DNA of 64,000 nt, from positions 1 through 64,000 of the forward strand of contig CBDIDQ010000129.1 in assembly GCA_965277695.1 (NCBI GenBank). The letters run 5' to 3'. The number at the start of each line of letters is the position of its first letter. Position 1 is the stretch's first letter. Below are positions 41,517 to 49,679 of the stretch, piece by piece. Source of the DNA: JABSOG01 sp965277695 (GTDB lineage Bacteria; Pseudomonadota; Gammaproteobacteria; Enterobacterales; Alteromonadaceae). A program made the position numbers and the translations under genes. The notes below the pieces were generated by a model. It did not search any database. It worked only from the letters and a program-made list of their open reading frames with translations, and had not been told where the DNA came from.

Positions 41517-43232
41517 CTATAAAGGCTCTAATTCTTTCACCAACAGCTGCACATTAATTTGCTTCCTGAACTCATTAATATCCAACTGAAAAGCCGCCTT
41601 CACCTGAGTTATCGACGCATCCGGCCAAACTGACAAATCGACATTAAAATAGATACCATCAAGGGTCAGACCGGATGAATGCTGAAACACCAGTTTTAAG
41701 TGTTTTTCACCCACTAAGCGTTGTTGCACAATTCTAAAAACCCCTTCGAACACTGGCTCAACAAATGCCTGTCCCCAAGGACCACTTTGTCTGAGCAGTT
41801 GAACAAAATCCAATGTGAATAAATCCGCAGACAACTCACCGTCAGTCAAAATAGCGCATGTTCGTTGTTCTTCAGTGATACGTTTTTGGATCGTCAACTC
41901 AAAGGCCAATTTAAAGGTGTCAAAACGCTCACCATCAATAGTTAACCCTGCCGCCATGGCATGACCACCAAACTTTTTAATTAACGCCGGATATTGACTG
42001 TCGATTTCTTCGAGCACATCACGAATATGTAACCCGGGAATAGAGCGGGACGAGCCTTTCATTTCATTGTTATCACCCATAGCAAAAACGACCGTGGGAC
42101 GATGATATTTATCTTTGATTCGACCCGCAACAATACCAATAACGCCCTGATGCCAGTCCGGCTGAAACAAACAAATACCATCAGGCACCTGACCATCGAG
42201 GGTTAACCTCGACAGCACATTTTCCGCTTCAAGCTGCATCCCCTGTTCGATTTCGCGACGGTCCTTGTTCAGCTGATCGAGCTGATAAGCCATATCTTTG
42301 GCCAAACCATGATCATCAGTCAGCAAACAACTAATACCCAGACTCATGTCATCAAGCCGTCCGGCGGCGTTTAACCTAGGTCCTAGGGCAAAACCCAAAT
42401 CGCTGGCGACCATTTTATTTTGTTGCTTGCCCGCCACCTCAATCAACGCCTGAATACCCGGACGACAAGCCCCACTGCGAATACGTTGCAAGCCTTGATG
42501 GATTAAAATCCGATTATTACTATCCAGCTGCACCACATCAGCAACGGTACCCAATGCGACCAAATCTAATAACTCAGCAATATTAGGGAGTGGTTTACCA
42601 TCAAAATGCCCCAGACGTTTTAATTCACTTCTCAACGCCGACAGCAAATAAAAAGCCACCCCAACACCAGCTAAATGCTTACTTAAAAACTCACAGCCAT
42701 GTTGATTGGGATTAACGATAGCATCCGCCTCTGGCAACTGTCCGCCGGGTAAGTGATGATCAGTGACCAACACCTGAACACCAGCTTTTTTCGCTACAGC
42801 CACCCCACTAACGCTCGATATGCCATTATCAACCGTGATAATAAGCTCTGCCCCCTGAGCCACCACCAACTCAGCCATTTCAGGGGTCAAGCCATAACCA
42901 AAGCCAAAGCGGTTGGGTACCAAAAACTCAACCCGGGTAAACCCCAGCATTTTCAGCCCCAGCACCATCACCGCCGTGCTCGTCGCCCCATCGGCATCAA
43001 AATCACCAACGATAATAATGCGCTTATCTTGAGCTAGAGTTTCAATCAGCAATTCCACTGCCGCCGTCATGCCGCTAAACTTGTCAAAATTTAACAGGTA
43101 TTTGGCACCGGTCTCCAACTCACTGGCTTGCTTAATACCACGGCTGGCATAAATCTGTTTAAGAATAGGATGGAGGGTGTCAGGTAAAAAAGAATCGTCA
43201 ACTTTGGGGCGTGTAATTATTAGTTTTTGCAT
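41517..43232 (-). CDS. recJ: Single-stranded-DNA-specific exonuclease RecJ
   Basis: It degrades single-stranded DNA 5' to 3' in recombination and mismatch repair. The DHH phosphoesterase motifs are present: DFDADG (77-82), ITVDNG (132-136) and VTDHH (156-160), followed by the DHHA1 domain with FGGHAMAAGLTI and a C-terminal OB-fold. The length (571) matches E. coli RecJ (577). It lies between prfB (via one inserted gene) and dsbC, the classical dsbC-recJ-prfB-lysS order. The space to dsbC contains a 45-bp tandem repeat and a terminator, so recJ is probably transcribed from its own promoter. Confidence 0.96.
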   Translation of the reverse strand: MQKLIITRPKVDDSFLPDTLHPILKQIYASRGIKQASELETGAKYLLNFDKFSGMTAAVELLIETLAQDKRIIIVGDFDADGATSTAVMVLGLKMLGFTRVEFLVPNRFGFGYGLTPEMAELVVAQGAELIITVDNGISSVSGVAVAKKAGVQVLVTDHHLPGGQLPEADAIVNPNQHGCEFLSKHLAGVGVAFYLLSALRSELKRLGHFDGKPLPNIAELLDLVALGTVADVVQLDSNNRILIHQGLQRIRSGACRPGIQALIEVAGKQQNKMVASDLGFALGPRLNAAGRLDDMSLGISCLLTDDHGLAKDMAYQLDQLNKDRREIEQGMQLEAENVLSRLTLDGQVPDGICLFQPDWHQGVIGIVAGRIKDKYHRPTVVFAMGDNNEMKGSSRSIPGLHIRDVLEEIDSQYPALIKKFGGHAMAAGLTIDGERFDTFKLAFELTIQKRITEEQRTCAILTDGELSADLFTLDFVQLLRQSGPWGQAFVEPVFEGVFRIVQQRLVGEKHLKLVFQHSSGLTLDGIYFNVDLSVWPDASITQVKAAFQLDINEFRKQINVQLLVKELEPL

Positions 43233-43364
43233 TAGCGGTTTTTAATGTTGAGGTAAGATCGCGGCTTATTGTGCAATAGATTGAGTGGCAGAGCTAGCTT
43301 AAAATCTAGCTAACTTGAAAAACCGCTGAGGCTGTGTCTGATAACGCTTTAACTGGCTAGGAAG

Positions 43365-43589
43365 GCTACCTGCGTTGTGCTCCTGCACGCAGGCATTCGA
43401 CCATCCCTGGCTACCTGCGTTGTGCTCCTGCACGCAGGCATTCGACCATCCCTAGCTACCTGCGTTGTGCTCCTGCACGCAGGCATTCGACCATCCCTGG
43501 CTACCTGCGTTGTGCTCCTGCACGCAGGCATTCGACCATCCCTAGCTACCTGCGTTGTGCTCCTGCACGCAGGCATTCGACCATCCCTG
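43365..43589. repeat. Five tandem copies of a 45-bp palindromic unit
   Basis: The unit GCTACCTGCGTTGTGCTCCT followed by GCACGCAGGCATTCGACCAT and CCCTG/CCCTA is repeated five times with a period of exactly 45 and only an alternating A/G near the unit end. Each unit holds an inverted repeat, CCTGCGT against ACGCAGG. Since 45 is a multiple of three and no stop falls in some frames, both strands look open across the array, but the predicted peptides are simple 15-residue repeats and have no start signals. The array lies between recJ and the dsbC terminator. Confidence 0.92.
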
Positions 43590-43593
43590 GTCG

Positions 43594-43622
43594 AAAAAAA
43601 AGCCGCTAAAAGCGGCTTTTTT
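43594..43622 (-). terminator. Rho-independent terminator after dsbC
   Basis: AAAAAAAAGCCGCT pairs with AGCGGCTTTTTT around a 3-base loop, with a T-run on both strands. It is 20 bp beyond the dsbC stop, so it ends dsbC transcription. Confidence 0.9.
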
Positions 43623-43642
43623 CATATCAACATAACGTTGAC

Positions 43643-44395
43643 TTATTTAGCACCTTCAAGCGCAGCGAAAAGCTGTGCTGGTGGCTGGTAACCAGGGATC
43701 ATGGTACCGTCGCCTAAAATAATCGCTGGAGTACCAGTTACGCCAACTTGCATACCCATGGCATACTGTTCAGCGATGGGTGCATCACAGCTTTTTGCTG
43801 CAGCAACGTCCATACGACCGCCATTTTTCACATCGGTCATCGCTTTTTGTTTGTCAGCTGCACACCAAACCGCTTTCAATTCTTTAAACGTTGGACCTGT
43901 GATGCCACTACGTGGAAAAGCAAGGTATTGCACGGTAATACCTAAATCGTTATAGTCAGCCATTTGTGAATGAAGTTTGCGACAATAGCCACAAGTGGTG
44001 TCGGTGAATACTGTAACAATGTGCTTTTCTTCTTTAGCCGGATAAACAATCATCTCGCCTTCGAATTGTTTAACGCCGTCGATACGGACTTGAGAAAGGG
44101 CTAATTCAGAAATATTCTCTACGCCTTCTTTAAGGTCATAAACCTTGCCATGAACCAAATACTGGCCATTTTCGCTGAAATAAAACAAACCACGATCAGT
44201 GATCACTTGAAACAAACCATTAACCGGTGACTTAGCGATGGTTTGTGCTTTTAAACCTAACTTAGTTAAATTAGTTTTGATTAAACCATTGATAGCTGGT
44301 TCAGCGGACGCCATAGCAGGTGCTGGTGTTGGCTGTGCTGCCGAAACCATCGCCGACGATAAAGTTAAACATAAGGCTGCAAAAATAGATTTCAT
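43643..44395 (-). CDS. dsbC: Thiol:disulfide interchange protein DsbC
   Basis: This periplasmic disulfide isomerase corrects wrong disulfide bonds. A signal peptide (about 1-19) precedes the dimerisation domain (about 30-95, including GLFYFSENGQYLVHGKVYDL) and the thioredoxin-fold domain with the catalytic CGYC (Cys135 to Cys138), a second disulfide pair further on, and the cis-proline loop TGTPAI. The chosen ATG (44395) is preferred over the upstream GTG at 44404; both give a signal peptide. It is separated from recJ by a repeat array but keeps the usual gene order. Confidence 0.95.
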   Translation of the reverse strand: MKSIFAALCLTLSSAMVSAAQPTPAPAMASAEPAINGLIKTNLTKLGLKAQTIAKSPVNGLFQVITDRGLFYFSENGQYLVHGKVYDLKEGVENISELALSQVRIDGVKQFEGEMIVYPAKEEKHIVTVFTDTTCGYCRKLHSQMADYNDLGITVQYLAFPRSGITGPTFKELKAVWCAADKQKAMTDVKNGGRMDVAAAKSCDAPIAEQYAMGMQVGVTGTPAIILGDGTMIPGYQPPAQLFAALEGAK

Positions 44396-44657
44396 GGGGA
44401 CCACTTCTCTTTCTCTTTATAAATTGACTGTTTAATGACCGAGTTGGCAATTCAATAGGTTGAATAATAGTCCATTTCGATTCGTTCAAAATTTGCTCAC
44501 ATATAAGACCGTGAACATCATAAAAAAATTTCTGCCAATAGTCAATCAACTTTGTCTCCCTGCTAGTGAAAATTGTTGATTAATTGTTAAGCAATATTGC
44601 ATTTGTTGCGTGTTTAATCAGCTTATTAAAAAGGTTTTGATTTCATGCGATAACGAA

Positions 44658-45245
44658 TCATTGCTTCAACGCCACCAGCCAATCACTCATATCTTCATTA
44701 ACCACACGATGATAAATATCTGCCACCGCTAAAGTGAGCTTAATCGAATCAAAAGTCACCGTTTCACCCAAAAAATAGTAGGTAGGTAACCAGTCCTGAC
44801 TTTTTCTGAAAACAGTCACATCAACATAATCCTGCTCAATCAACACATATTCTTCCAACGTCGATATATTCATATATTCAAGACGTTTGCTTTGCTCGTC
44901 GGTTTTGCGGGTTGAACGTGAGATCACTTCAACCAAAATAATCGGAGTTTGTGCGAAGTAATCATCATCAGAGGTATCATCACAAACCACCATGCAATCC
45001 GGATAACGATAACTTGAAGTCGGCGTACGCACCTTCATGTCTGAAGCAAAGGGCTCACAAGGAGAGTCTTCGAGGTGATTACCAAATTTACGGTAAATGT
45101 TACCTGCCAAACGTTCATGGTTTTTACTCGCACCTGCCATGGCATAAACTTCACCATTAACATATTCATGTTTGATTTCACTGACTAACTCAGCGGATAA
45201 ATAGTCCGCTTCGCTGAAGTGATCGATTTGCTCGTTTATTTGCAT
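44658..45245 (-). CDS. Uma2-family (DUF820) putative restriction-like nuclease
   Basis: The family fold is PD-(D/E)xK. It is seen in EIKHEYVNGEVYAMAGAS, then RYPDCMVVCDD (catalytic Asp), then IILVEVISRSTR (E-x-V/I-S) and the late EEYVLIEQD segment. The length (about 195) is typical. Physiological role is unknown for most members, which spread like accessory genes. The ATG at 45245 has AGGTAAAGTG upstream; a GTG three codons earlier is possible. A second Uma2 gene lies at 53037. It follows the dsbC upstream region and precedes a transposase. Confidence 0.85.
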   Translation of the reverse strand: MQINEQIDHFSEADYLSAELVSEIKHEYVNGEVYAMAGASKNHERLAGNIYRKFGNHLEDSPCEPFASDMKVRTPTSSYRYPDCMVVCDDTSDDDYFAQTPIILVEVISRSTRKTDEQSKRLEYMNISTLEEYVLIEQDYVDVTVFRKSQDWLPTYYFLGETVTFDSIKLTLAVADIYHRVVNEDMSDWLVALKQ

Positions 45246-45440
45246 ATTTATCACTTTACCTGTGTTTCAGCAGATCTCGGTCTCCCTGAGAAGCCCTATA
45301 TTCAAGGGCTGTAGCGGCACTAAAAATAAACCTCTCCCGCAAACGAGCAAGAATTTTTTTGAAAAAATCTCAAATTAATGTCTGCACGACAGATAGTGCC
45401 AGTATATAATGCGCATAATTATTATATTGGTAATGGAATC

Positions 45441-46793
45441 ATGAAATTAAGACCAAGAATCGAAAATTATCAACCTGACTTTAAAATTAAGAAAAACCTG
45501 AATTTGACCAGCCTCATCGCGAAAATTAGTCATGAATTTCGCCTCATTCCTGATAATCGGCGACAATCTCATTGTACGTATAAACAACACGACGTGATGA
45601 TGGCGGCCTTAGCCTGCATGTTTTTTCAGCAGCCCTCTTGGCTCCAATTTCAGCAACAACTGGAGGCTGGGTTGAATGATAACAACCTGTCGCACTTATT
45701 CAATGCCACTGAGTTACCGCAAGAAACCCAGACAAGGGATATCCTTGATGAAATTGATAGCGAGCAGTATCGTTCGACATTCAACACATTATTCGAGCAA
45801 CTGCGGCAGGATAAGCAGTTGGACAAATTCCGCTTACCACTGAGTCTGAGCTGTCTTTTCTATGTCGCGATTGACGGCAGCCAATACCACAGTTCAAAAA
45901 AAATTCAGTGTGAATGTTGTTTAACTAAGGTACATGGCGACGTAACGACTTATCAGCATCAAGTTTTGCAAGGCGCGGTGATGCATCCCGAATCTCGTCA
46001 AGTTATTCCGCTGATGCCGGAGCCGATCCTGAATACCGATGGGGACAAGAAGCAAGACTGTGAACACAAGGCAACACAACGCTTTCTCACCAAACTCAGA
46101 GAAGATCACCCGCGTTTACCCTTGCTGATAGGCGGCGATGGTTTATTTAGTGACAGCACGATCATCAAGCACACGCTGTCGTTGAACATGCACTACATTT
46201 TCACCTGCAAGCCCGGCGACCATACGTATTTAATGACGTGGCTAGCGGACTACACCGATGACTGGCCTTGGATTGAACATACTGACAAGGGACATTTGCA
46301 TCGCTATCGCTGGCGTAACGGGGTGCCCTTGTCAGGGCAGTCAACGGCACCAGAAGTCAATTTTCTTGAATACGAAGATGTTAATATTGAAACGGGTAGA
46401 GTCTACCGAAATAGTTGGGTAACCGATCTTGAAGTGACCCGATCAAACGTCTGGCGACTGATCCGAGCTGGGCGGTGTCGCTGGAAAATCGAAAATGAAT
46501 GCTTTAATACCTTAAAGAATCAGGGCTACAAAATAGAACATAATTTCGGACATGGCAAAAAATATCTGTCTCAGAACATGTACCTATCAACGCTGTTGGC
46601 ATTTTTCTTACACCAGATACTGGAGTTGTGCGACGAAGCCTACCAGCTGTGTCGAAAGATGTATGGCTCGAAGCGAAATTTATGGGAGCATATCCGGCAA
46701 ATCACGAATATGTTTATTATTCCAGATTGGTACTGGCTGTTTGCTTGGTGCTTGGATCCGAAACATAAGGAATTTACGTTAGACGATAGTTAA
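45441..46793 (+). CDS. DDE-type transposase (about 450 aa)
   Basis: A complete transposase-like protein: a helical N-terminus, a catalytic core with FYVAIDGSQYH (first Asp), LIGGDGLFSD (second Asp) and RWKIENECFNTLKNQGYKIEH (Glu and the Y-rich tail). This is the order of an IS4/IS1380-like or ISNCY-type DDE transposase; the family is not certain. The ATG at 45441 has AATGGAATC upstream; an ATG at 45378 gives a 21-residue head of poor coding quality. I could not find convincing terminal inverted repeats in 45255-45440 or 46794-46950, so element boundaries are unknown. The frame is intact. Confidence 0.82.
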   Translation: MKLRPRIENYQPDFKIKKNLNLTSLIAKISHEFRLIPDNRRQSHCTYKQHDVMMAALACMFFQQPSWLQFQQQLEAGLNDNNLSHLFNATELPQETQTRDILDEIDSEQYRSTFNTLFEQLRQDKQLDKFRLPLSLSCLFYVAIDGSQYHSSKKIQCECCLTKVHGDVTTYQHQVLQGAVMHPESRQVIPLMPEPILNTDGDKKQDCEHKATQRFLTKLREDHPRLPLLIGGDGLFSDSTIIKHTLSLNMHYIFTCKPGDHTYLMTWLADYTDDWPWIEHTDKGHLHRYRWRNGVPLSGQSTAPEVNFLEYEDVNIETGRVYRNSWVTDLEVTRSNVWRLIRAGRCRWKIENECFNTLKNQGYKIEHNFGHGKKYLSQNMYLSTLLAFFLHQILELCDEAYQLCRKMYGSKRNLWEHIRQITNMFIIPDWYWLFAWCLDPKHKEFTLDDS

Positions 46794-47161
46794 CCGAATC
46801 TAGGTGAGATGTTTACCCCCCTATGCGTTTAATTATGTAGGATCGTGCCTACCTGAAACAAAAATAACGCGTGTCTGATTTGGATTTCCTTGTGTCCGAA
46901 ACCGATTGTCAACAGGTGAATGAGGTACCAAATTACGTTCCGTTTTAGTTGAGCGAGAATCGCTGCCTGTGTTTCAGATATGTTTGAAATAAGAATTATT
47001 TCAATATAATACGTGATTTACTGTGCCTCGTCTAAAACAAGCCTCTCAGCCTACCAGGAAGACAATATAGTCACCAATCCGGCAGAAAAGGCCATAATAC
47101 TTCAATCAGCCGCCACTTCAGCAGTCGACTAAATTGACTTGTTATGCTTTGATCTATAACC
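46794..47161. other. Non-coding stretch after the transposase
   Basis: No supported gene. It may contain the right end of the transposon, but no matching inverted terminus was found. AT-rich patches near 46990-47020 could hold the promoter of the Phd-VapC operon. Confidence 0.4.
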
Positions 47162-47182
47162 TTGTACAAACTGATTGTACAA
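47162..47182 (+). promoter_or_regulatory. Probable operator of the Phd-VapC operon
   Basis: TTGTACAA, itself a perfect palindrome, occurs twice (47162-47169 and 47175-47182), 13 bp apart, just upstream of the antitoxin start at 47203. Two adjacent palindromes in this position are typical of the autoregulatory sites of toxin-antitoxin operons. Confidence 0.65.
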
Positions 47183-47202
47183 ACATAATTCGGGCAACCA
47201 AA

Positions 47203-47433
47203 ATGCAAACTGTCAATATTAGCGACTTTAGAGCTAACCTTCTGAAGTATTTAGAAATGGCAAATTCAGGCGAGCTAATTTCGGTGACTTCAAGTGGCAA
47301 ACAGCTTGCCACTATTACGCCACCAACAAACCAAAAAGAACAAGCTAAACAACAGCTGGCAGCTCTAGCTAGCAATGCCAAGGTTCATGACGTTACCACG
47401 CCAACAGATTGTGAATGGGATGCTTTGTCATGA
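47203..47433 (+). CDS. Phd/YefM-type antitoxin
   Basis: It has the family's N-terminal DNA-binding motif: MQTVNISDFRANLLKYLEMA, then GELISVTSSGKQLATITPP, followed by a disordered toxin-binding tail. The 76-residue length is normal. The start at 47203 is chosen because MQTVN is the usual first strand; the longer frame runs through the operator palindromes. It ends with TGA overlapping the ATG of vapC (ATGA), so the toxin is coupled to it. Confidence 0.9.
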   Translation: MQTVNISDFRANLLKYLEMANSGELISVTSSGKQLATITPPTNQKEQAKQQLAALASNAKVHDVTTPTDCEWDALS

Positions 47434-47825
47434 CTTTAATGGATACCTGCGCAATTGTTTGGGATGCATTGGAGCCAACAAAACTGACACCTAAAGCACT
47501 CGAAGCAATTAATAAAGCAGATCAACACAATGCCTTAATCATTAGTGATATTTCAATTTGGGAAATATCAATGCTAATAAAAAAGCGCAAGATTGAAGTA
47601 GCAACATCAGCTGCAAATTTTTTAAATCTTTTTATTCAATCTCGAAATATTTCTGTTCAATCTATTTCTCCCGAAATTGCAGAGCTGTCAGTTAACTTTG
47701 GTGCAAAAATAAACAATGACCCGGCAGACAGAATTATTGCAGCCACTTCAATCATTCATAATGCTCGCCTGGTAACAGCAGACCAAAACCTCAGAAACAG
47801 CGACTTACTAGATACCGCATGGTAG
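47430..47825 (+). CDS. PIN-domain ribonuclease toxin, VapC family
   Basis: The acidic active-site residues of PIN ribonucleases are present: Asp in MTLMDTCAIVWD, Glu in DISIWEISML, and Asp pairs in NNDPADRIIAATS and LVTADQNLRN. VapC toxins cleave RNA, often initiator tRNA or rRNA. The length (131) is typical. The ATG overlaps the antitoxin stop by 4 bp. No truncation or missing catalytic residue is seen. Confidence 0.92.
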   Translation: MTLMDTCAIVWDALEPTKLTPKALEAINKADQHNALIISDISIWEISMLIKKRKIEVATSAANFLNLFIQSRNISVQSISPEIAELSVNFGAKINNDPADRIIAATSIIHNARLVTADQNLRNSDLLDTAW

Positions 47826-47844
47826 TCATATTCGGATCCAAACC

Positions 47845-48079
47845 ATGATGAAATATCAAGACTATTTAGAAATTATCCCGGGCAAGCGAAGCGGCAAACT
47901 CTATATTAAAAATACCCGTATCAGCATATATGATGTTTTAGACATGCTGGCCAATGGCATGAGTTTGCCAGAAATCACAGAAGATTTGTCCAGAGTTGAA
48001 TGATGAACACATTTACGCTTGTTTGGCTTATGCCCAACGCAAACACCACGTTAAAACCATTGAAGCCGTATGCCCCTAA
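47845..48079 (+). pseudogene. DUF433-family antitoxin, frameshifted
   Basis: The first frame encodes YLEIIPGKRSGKLYIK with TRISIYDVLDMLANGMSLPE, the usual start of DUF433 antitoxins, and meets TGA TGA at about 48001-48006. Another frame continues with LNDEHIYACLAYAQRKHH and ends at 48079, which is the normal family C-terminus. So a single indel near 47990-48000 splits it. The usual DUF5615 toxin partner is absent. It overlaps the 3' end of the FlgO-like gene by a few bases, tail to tail. Confidence 0.8.
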
Positions 48080-48771
48080 CCAGAATAAATCTGCGGCAAC
48101 ACAAAACTAGGAATTAACCCCTTGGCTGAGGCAATCACATCTTGATCTTTCAAGCCGATAATCCGGGCATTGACGATAATGCCACGGTCTGAGGCTAGTA
48201 AAGTGCCGCTGAGCACATAACCAAATGACTGTTGACGTTCGAGTTGACGGGTATCGCGAGAGAATACAAAATCACCAGTTGAGGTGACTTTAACAAACGG
48301 TGTGACTTTGTAGTCCACCACTGGCAGACCATATTGTTGTAGCTCAACAAAAAATAACTCTGATAACTGGTTACCCAGCACATCCGCTCGGTTCAGGGTT
48401 GAATCAAATTGAACAAACGACGTGATTGCAATCGGCCCCACCAGATCCTCTGGAGCAATGCTGTGCATCAGGTGAATAGCCAATTGCTCAACATACTCGC
48501 CCAGCACTTTATGATGATAACGCGGCTCAAACAGTCGTTGATTATCGTGCATCGATGCTACCGACATTTCACGCTGCTGCTCTTCAATCGACATCCCAGT
48601 GCCAATGATTGGCGCGTTTGATTGGATGGCATTAATGCCATTACCGCCGCAACGTTGATAAACTCCGTTATCACCGATGCATAAACGCGAATCGTCGGCA
48701 AAAAATGTCGACATACAACCGCTTAACCCTAAGGTTAATGCCGTACTAATTAAAACTGTGATCACTTTCAT
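48076..48771 (-). CDS. FlgO-like lipoprotein (231 aa)
   Basis: The signal ends in the lipobox LSGC (Cys19), so it is a lipoprotein, probably of the outer membrane. The rest is a FlgO-type domain: PIAITSFVQFDSTLNRADVLGNQL, then VVDYKVTPFVKVTSTGDFVFSRD and LSGTLLASDRGIIVNARI. FlgO proteins in Vibrio stabilise the sheathed flagellum, but no flagellar genes are nearby here. The neighbour at 48808 is a paralogue in the same order. It is the last gene of the minus-strand envelope cluster. Confidence 0.85.
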   Translation of the reverse strand: MKVITVLISTALTLGLSGCMSTFFADDSRLCIGDNGVYQRCGGNGINAIQSNAPIIGTGMSIEEQQREMSVASMHDNQRLFEPRYHHKVLGEYVEQLAIHLMHSIAPEDLVGPIAITSFVQFDSTLNRADVLGNQLSELFFVELQQYGLPVVDYKVTPFVKVTSTGDFVFSRDTRQLERQQSFGYVLSGTLLASDRGIIVNARIIGLKDQDVIASAKGLIPSFVLPQIYSG

Positions 48772-48807
48772 AATTTAACTCTTTATCATTGAGTGAACGT
48801 AAGCAGA

Positions 48808-49473
48808 TTAAGGTCTGCGACTGAGGCTAATGCCATCTGTACCATCATTAGATATCAACGAATCAACCACCCGATTAGGAATAAACCCCTGTGCCGAAGC
48901 AACAACCGCTTTGGATACCAAACCAATGATCCGGGCATTCACCAGATAACCTCGCTGATGCTTAGTCAAGGTACCGGTTAAAATATATTGGATCGGCACC
49001 GCTGATTGTAATTCGAGAAAATCTCGGCTGAAAATAAAATCACCCTGAGCGGTCACCCGAATAAAATCCATGGTTTTAAAATCAATCACCGGAATGCCAA
49101 TCTGGTGAATTTCGTGCACAAAACTTTCAGCCAGCTGATAACCCAACAACGAGGTTTGTTTTAAATTAGAATCCAAAAAAACAAAACTCGACACCCCAAT
49201 CGGCGTTTGATTATTAACGTATTGTAGGTTGCTTATCAGCTGATGCATTACCCCACGGGCATAATCATTAATGTTGTTGTTCATGCCCGGTGGCAGCGAG
49301 TCCATTTTCAACATGCCCTTGCCTTGAAAAGGTTGAGGCGACTGAAACTTGTTATCGGCACCGCGCATAGTGCCCGAGCGTTTATCTTCCGGCAACACTT
49401 CGTTAGAAGTACAACTGCTGATGCTCACACCCGCAATCAGGCCAGCCACCACGCTGAAACAATATTTTTTCAT
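48808..49473 (-). CDS. FlgO-like lipoprotein, second copy (221 aa)
   Basis: The start MKKYCFSVVA (49473) opens a lipoprotein signal with ISSC (Cys21); upstream extension to 49563 is unlikely because it lacks signal features. The FlgO domain shows PIGVSSFVFLDSNLKQTSLLG, VIDFKTMDFIRVTAQGDFIF and ILTGTLTKHQRGYLVNARI, clearly related to the gene at 48076. Two such paralogues in tandem suggest a heteromeric assembly. A C-terminal polar extension is specific to this copy. No flagellar context. Confidence 0.84.
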   Translation of the reverse strand: MKKYCFSVVAGLIAGVSISSCTSNEVLPEDKRSGTMRGADNKFQSPQPFQGKGMLKMDSLPPGMNNNINDYARGVMHQLISNLQYVNNQTPIGVSSFVFLDSNLKQTSLLGYQLAESFVHEIHQIGIPVIDFKTMDFIRVTAQGDFIFSRDFLELQSAVPIQYILTGTLTKHQRGYLVNARIIGLVSKAVVASAQGFIPNRVVDSLISNDGTDGISLSRRP

Positions 49474-49679
49474 CTCACAACTCCTCACCGGACGGTAATA
49501 ATTGCCAGCGACAGGAAAATTGTTGACCCATCCAACGGCAACTTCCGACCTCAATAATGGCAACAGACACTAGCTTTTGTTCATTTGCTCCCTTGTTTGA
49601 TCATCATATCGCAAAATTGATGCCAACTGCTCCACTCTCAACTCAAACCCCAATGTAGATCCCAACATAAAACCAAAGC

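Noticed and set aside
43349..43691. Open frames on both strands across the 45-bp array
   Set aside because: They arise because the repeat length is a multiple of three; there are no start signals and the peptide is only a 15-residue repeat. It is not CRISPR, as there are no spacers.
45378..45440. Upstream ATG of the transposase and candidate terminal repeats
   Set aside because: The 21 residues before MKLRPRIEN have poor coding character; attempted pairing of flanks gave no convincing inverted repeat.
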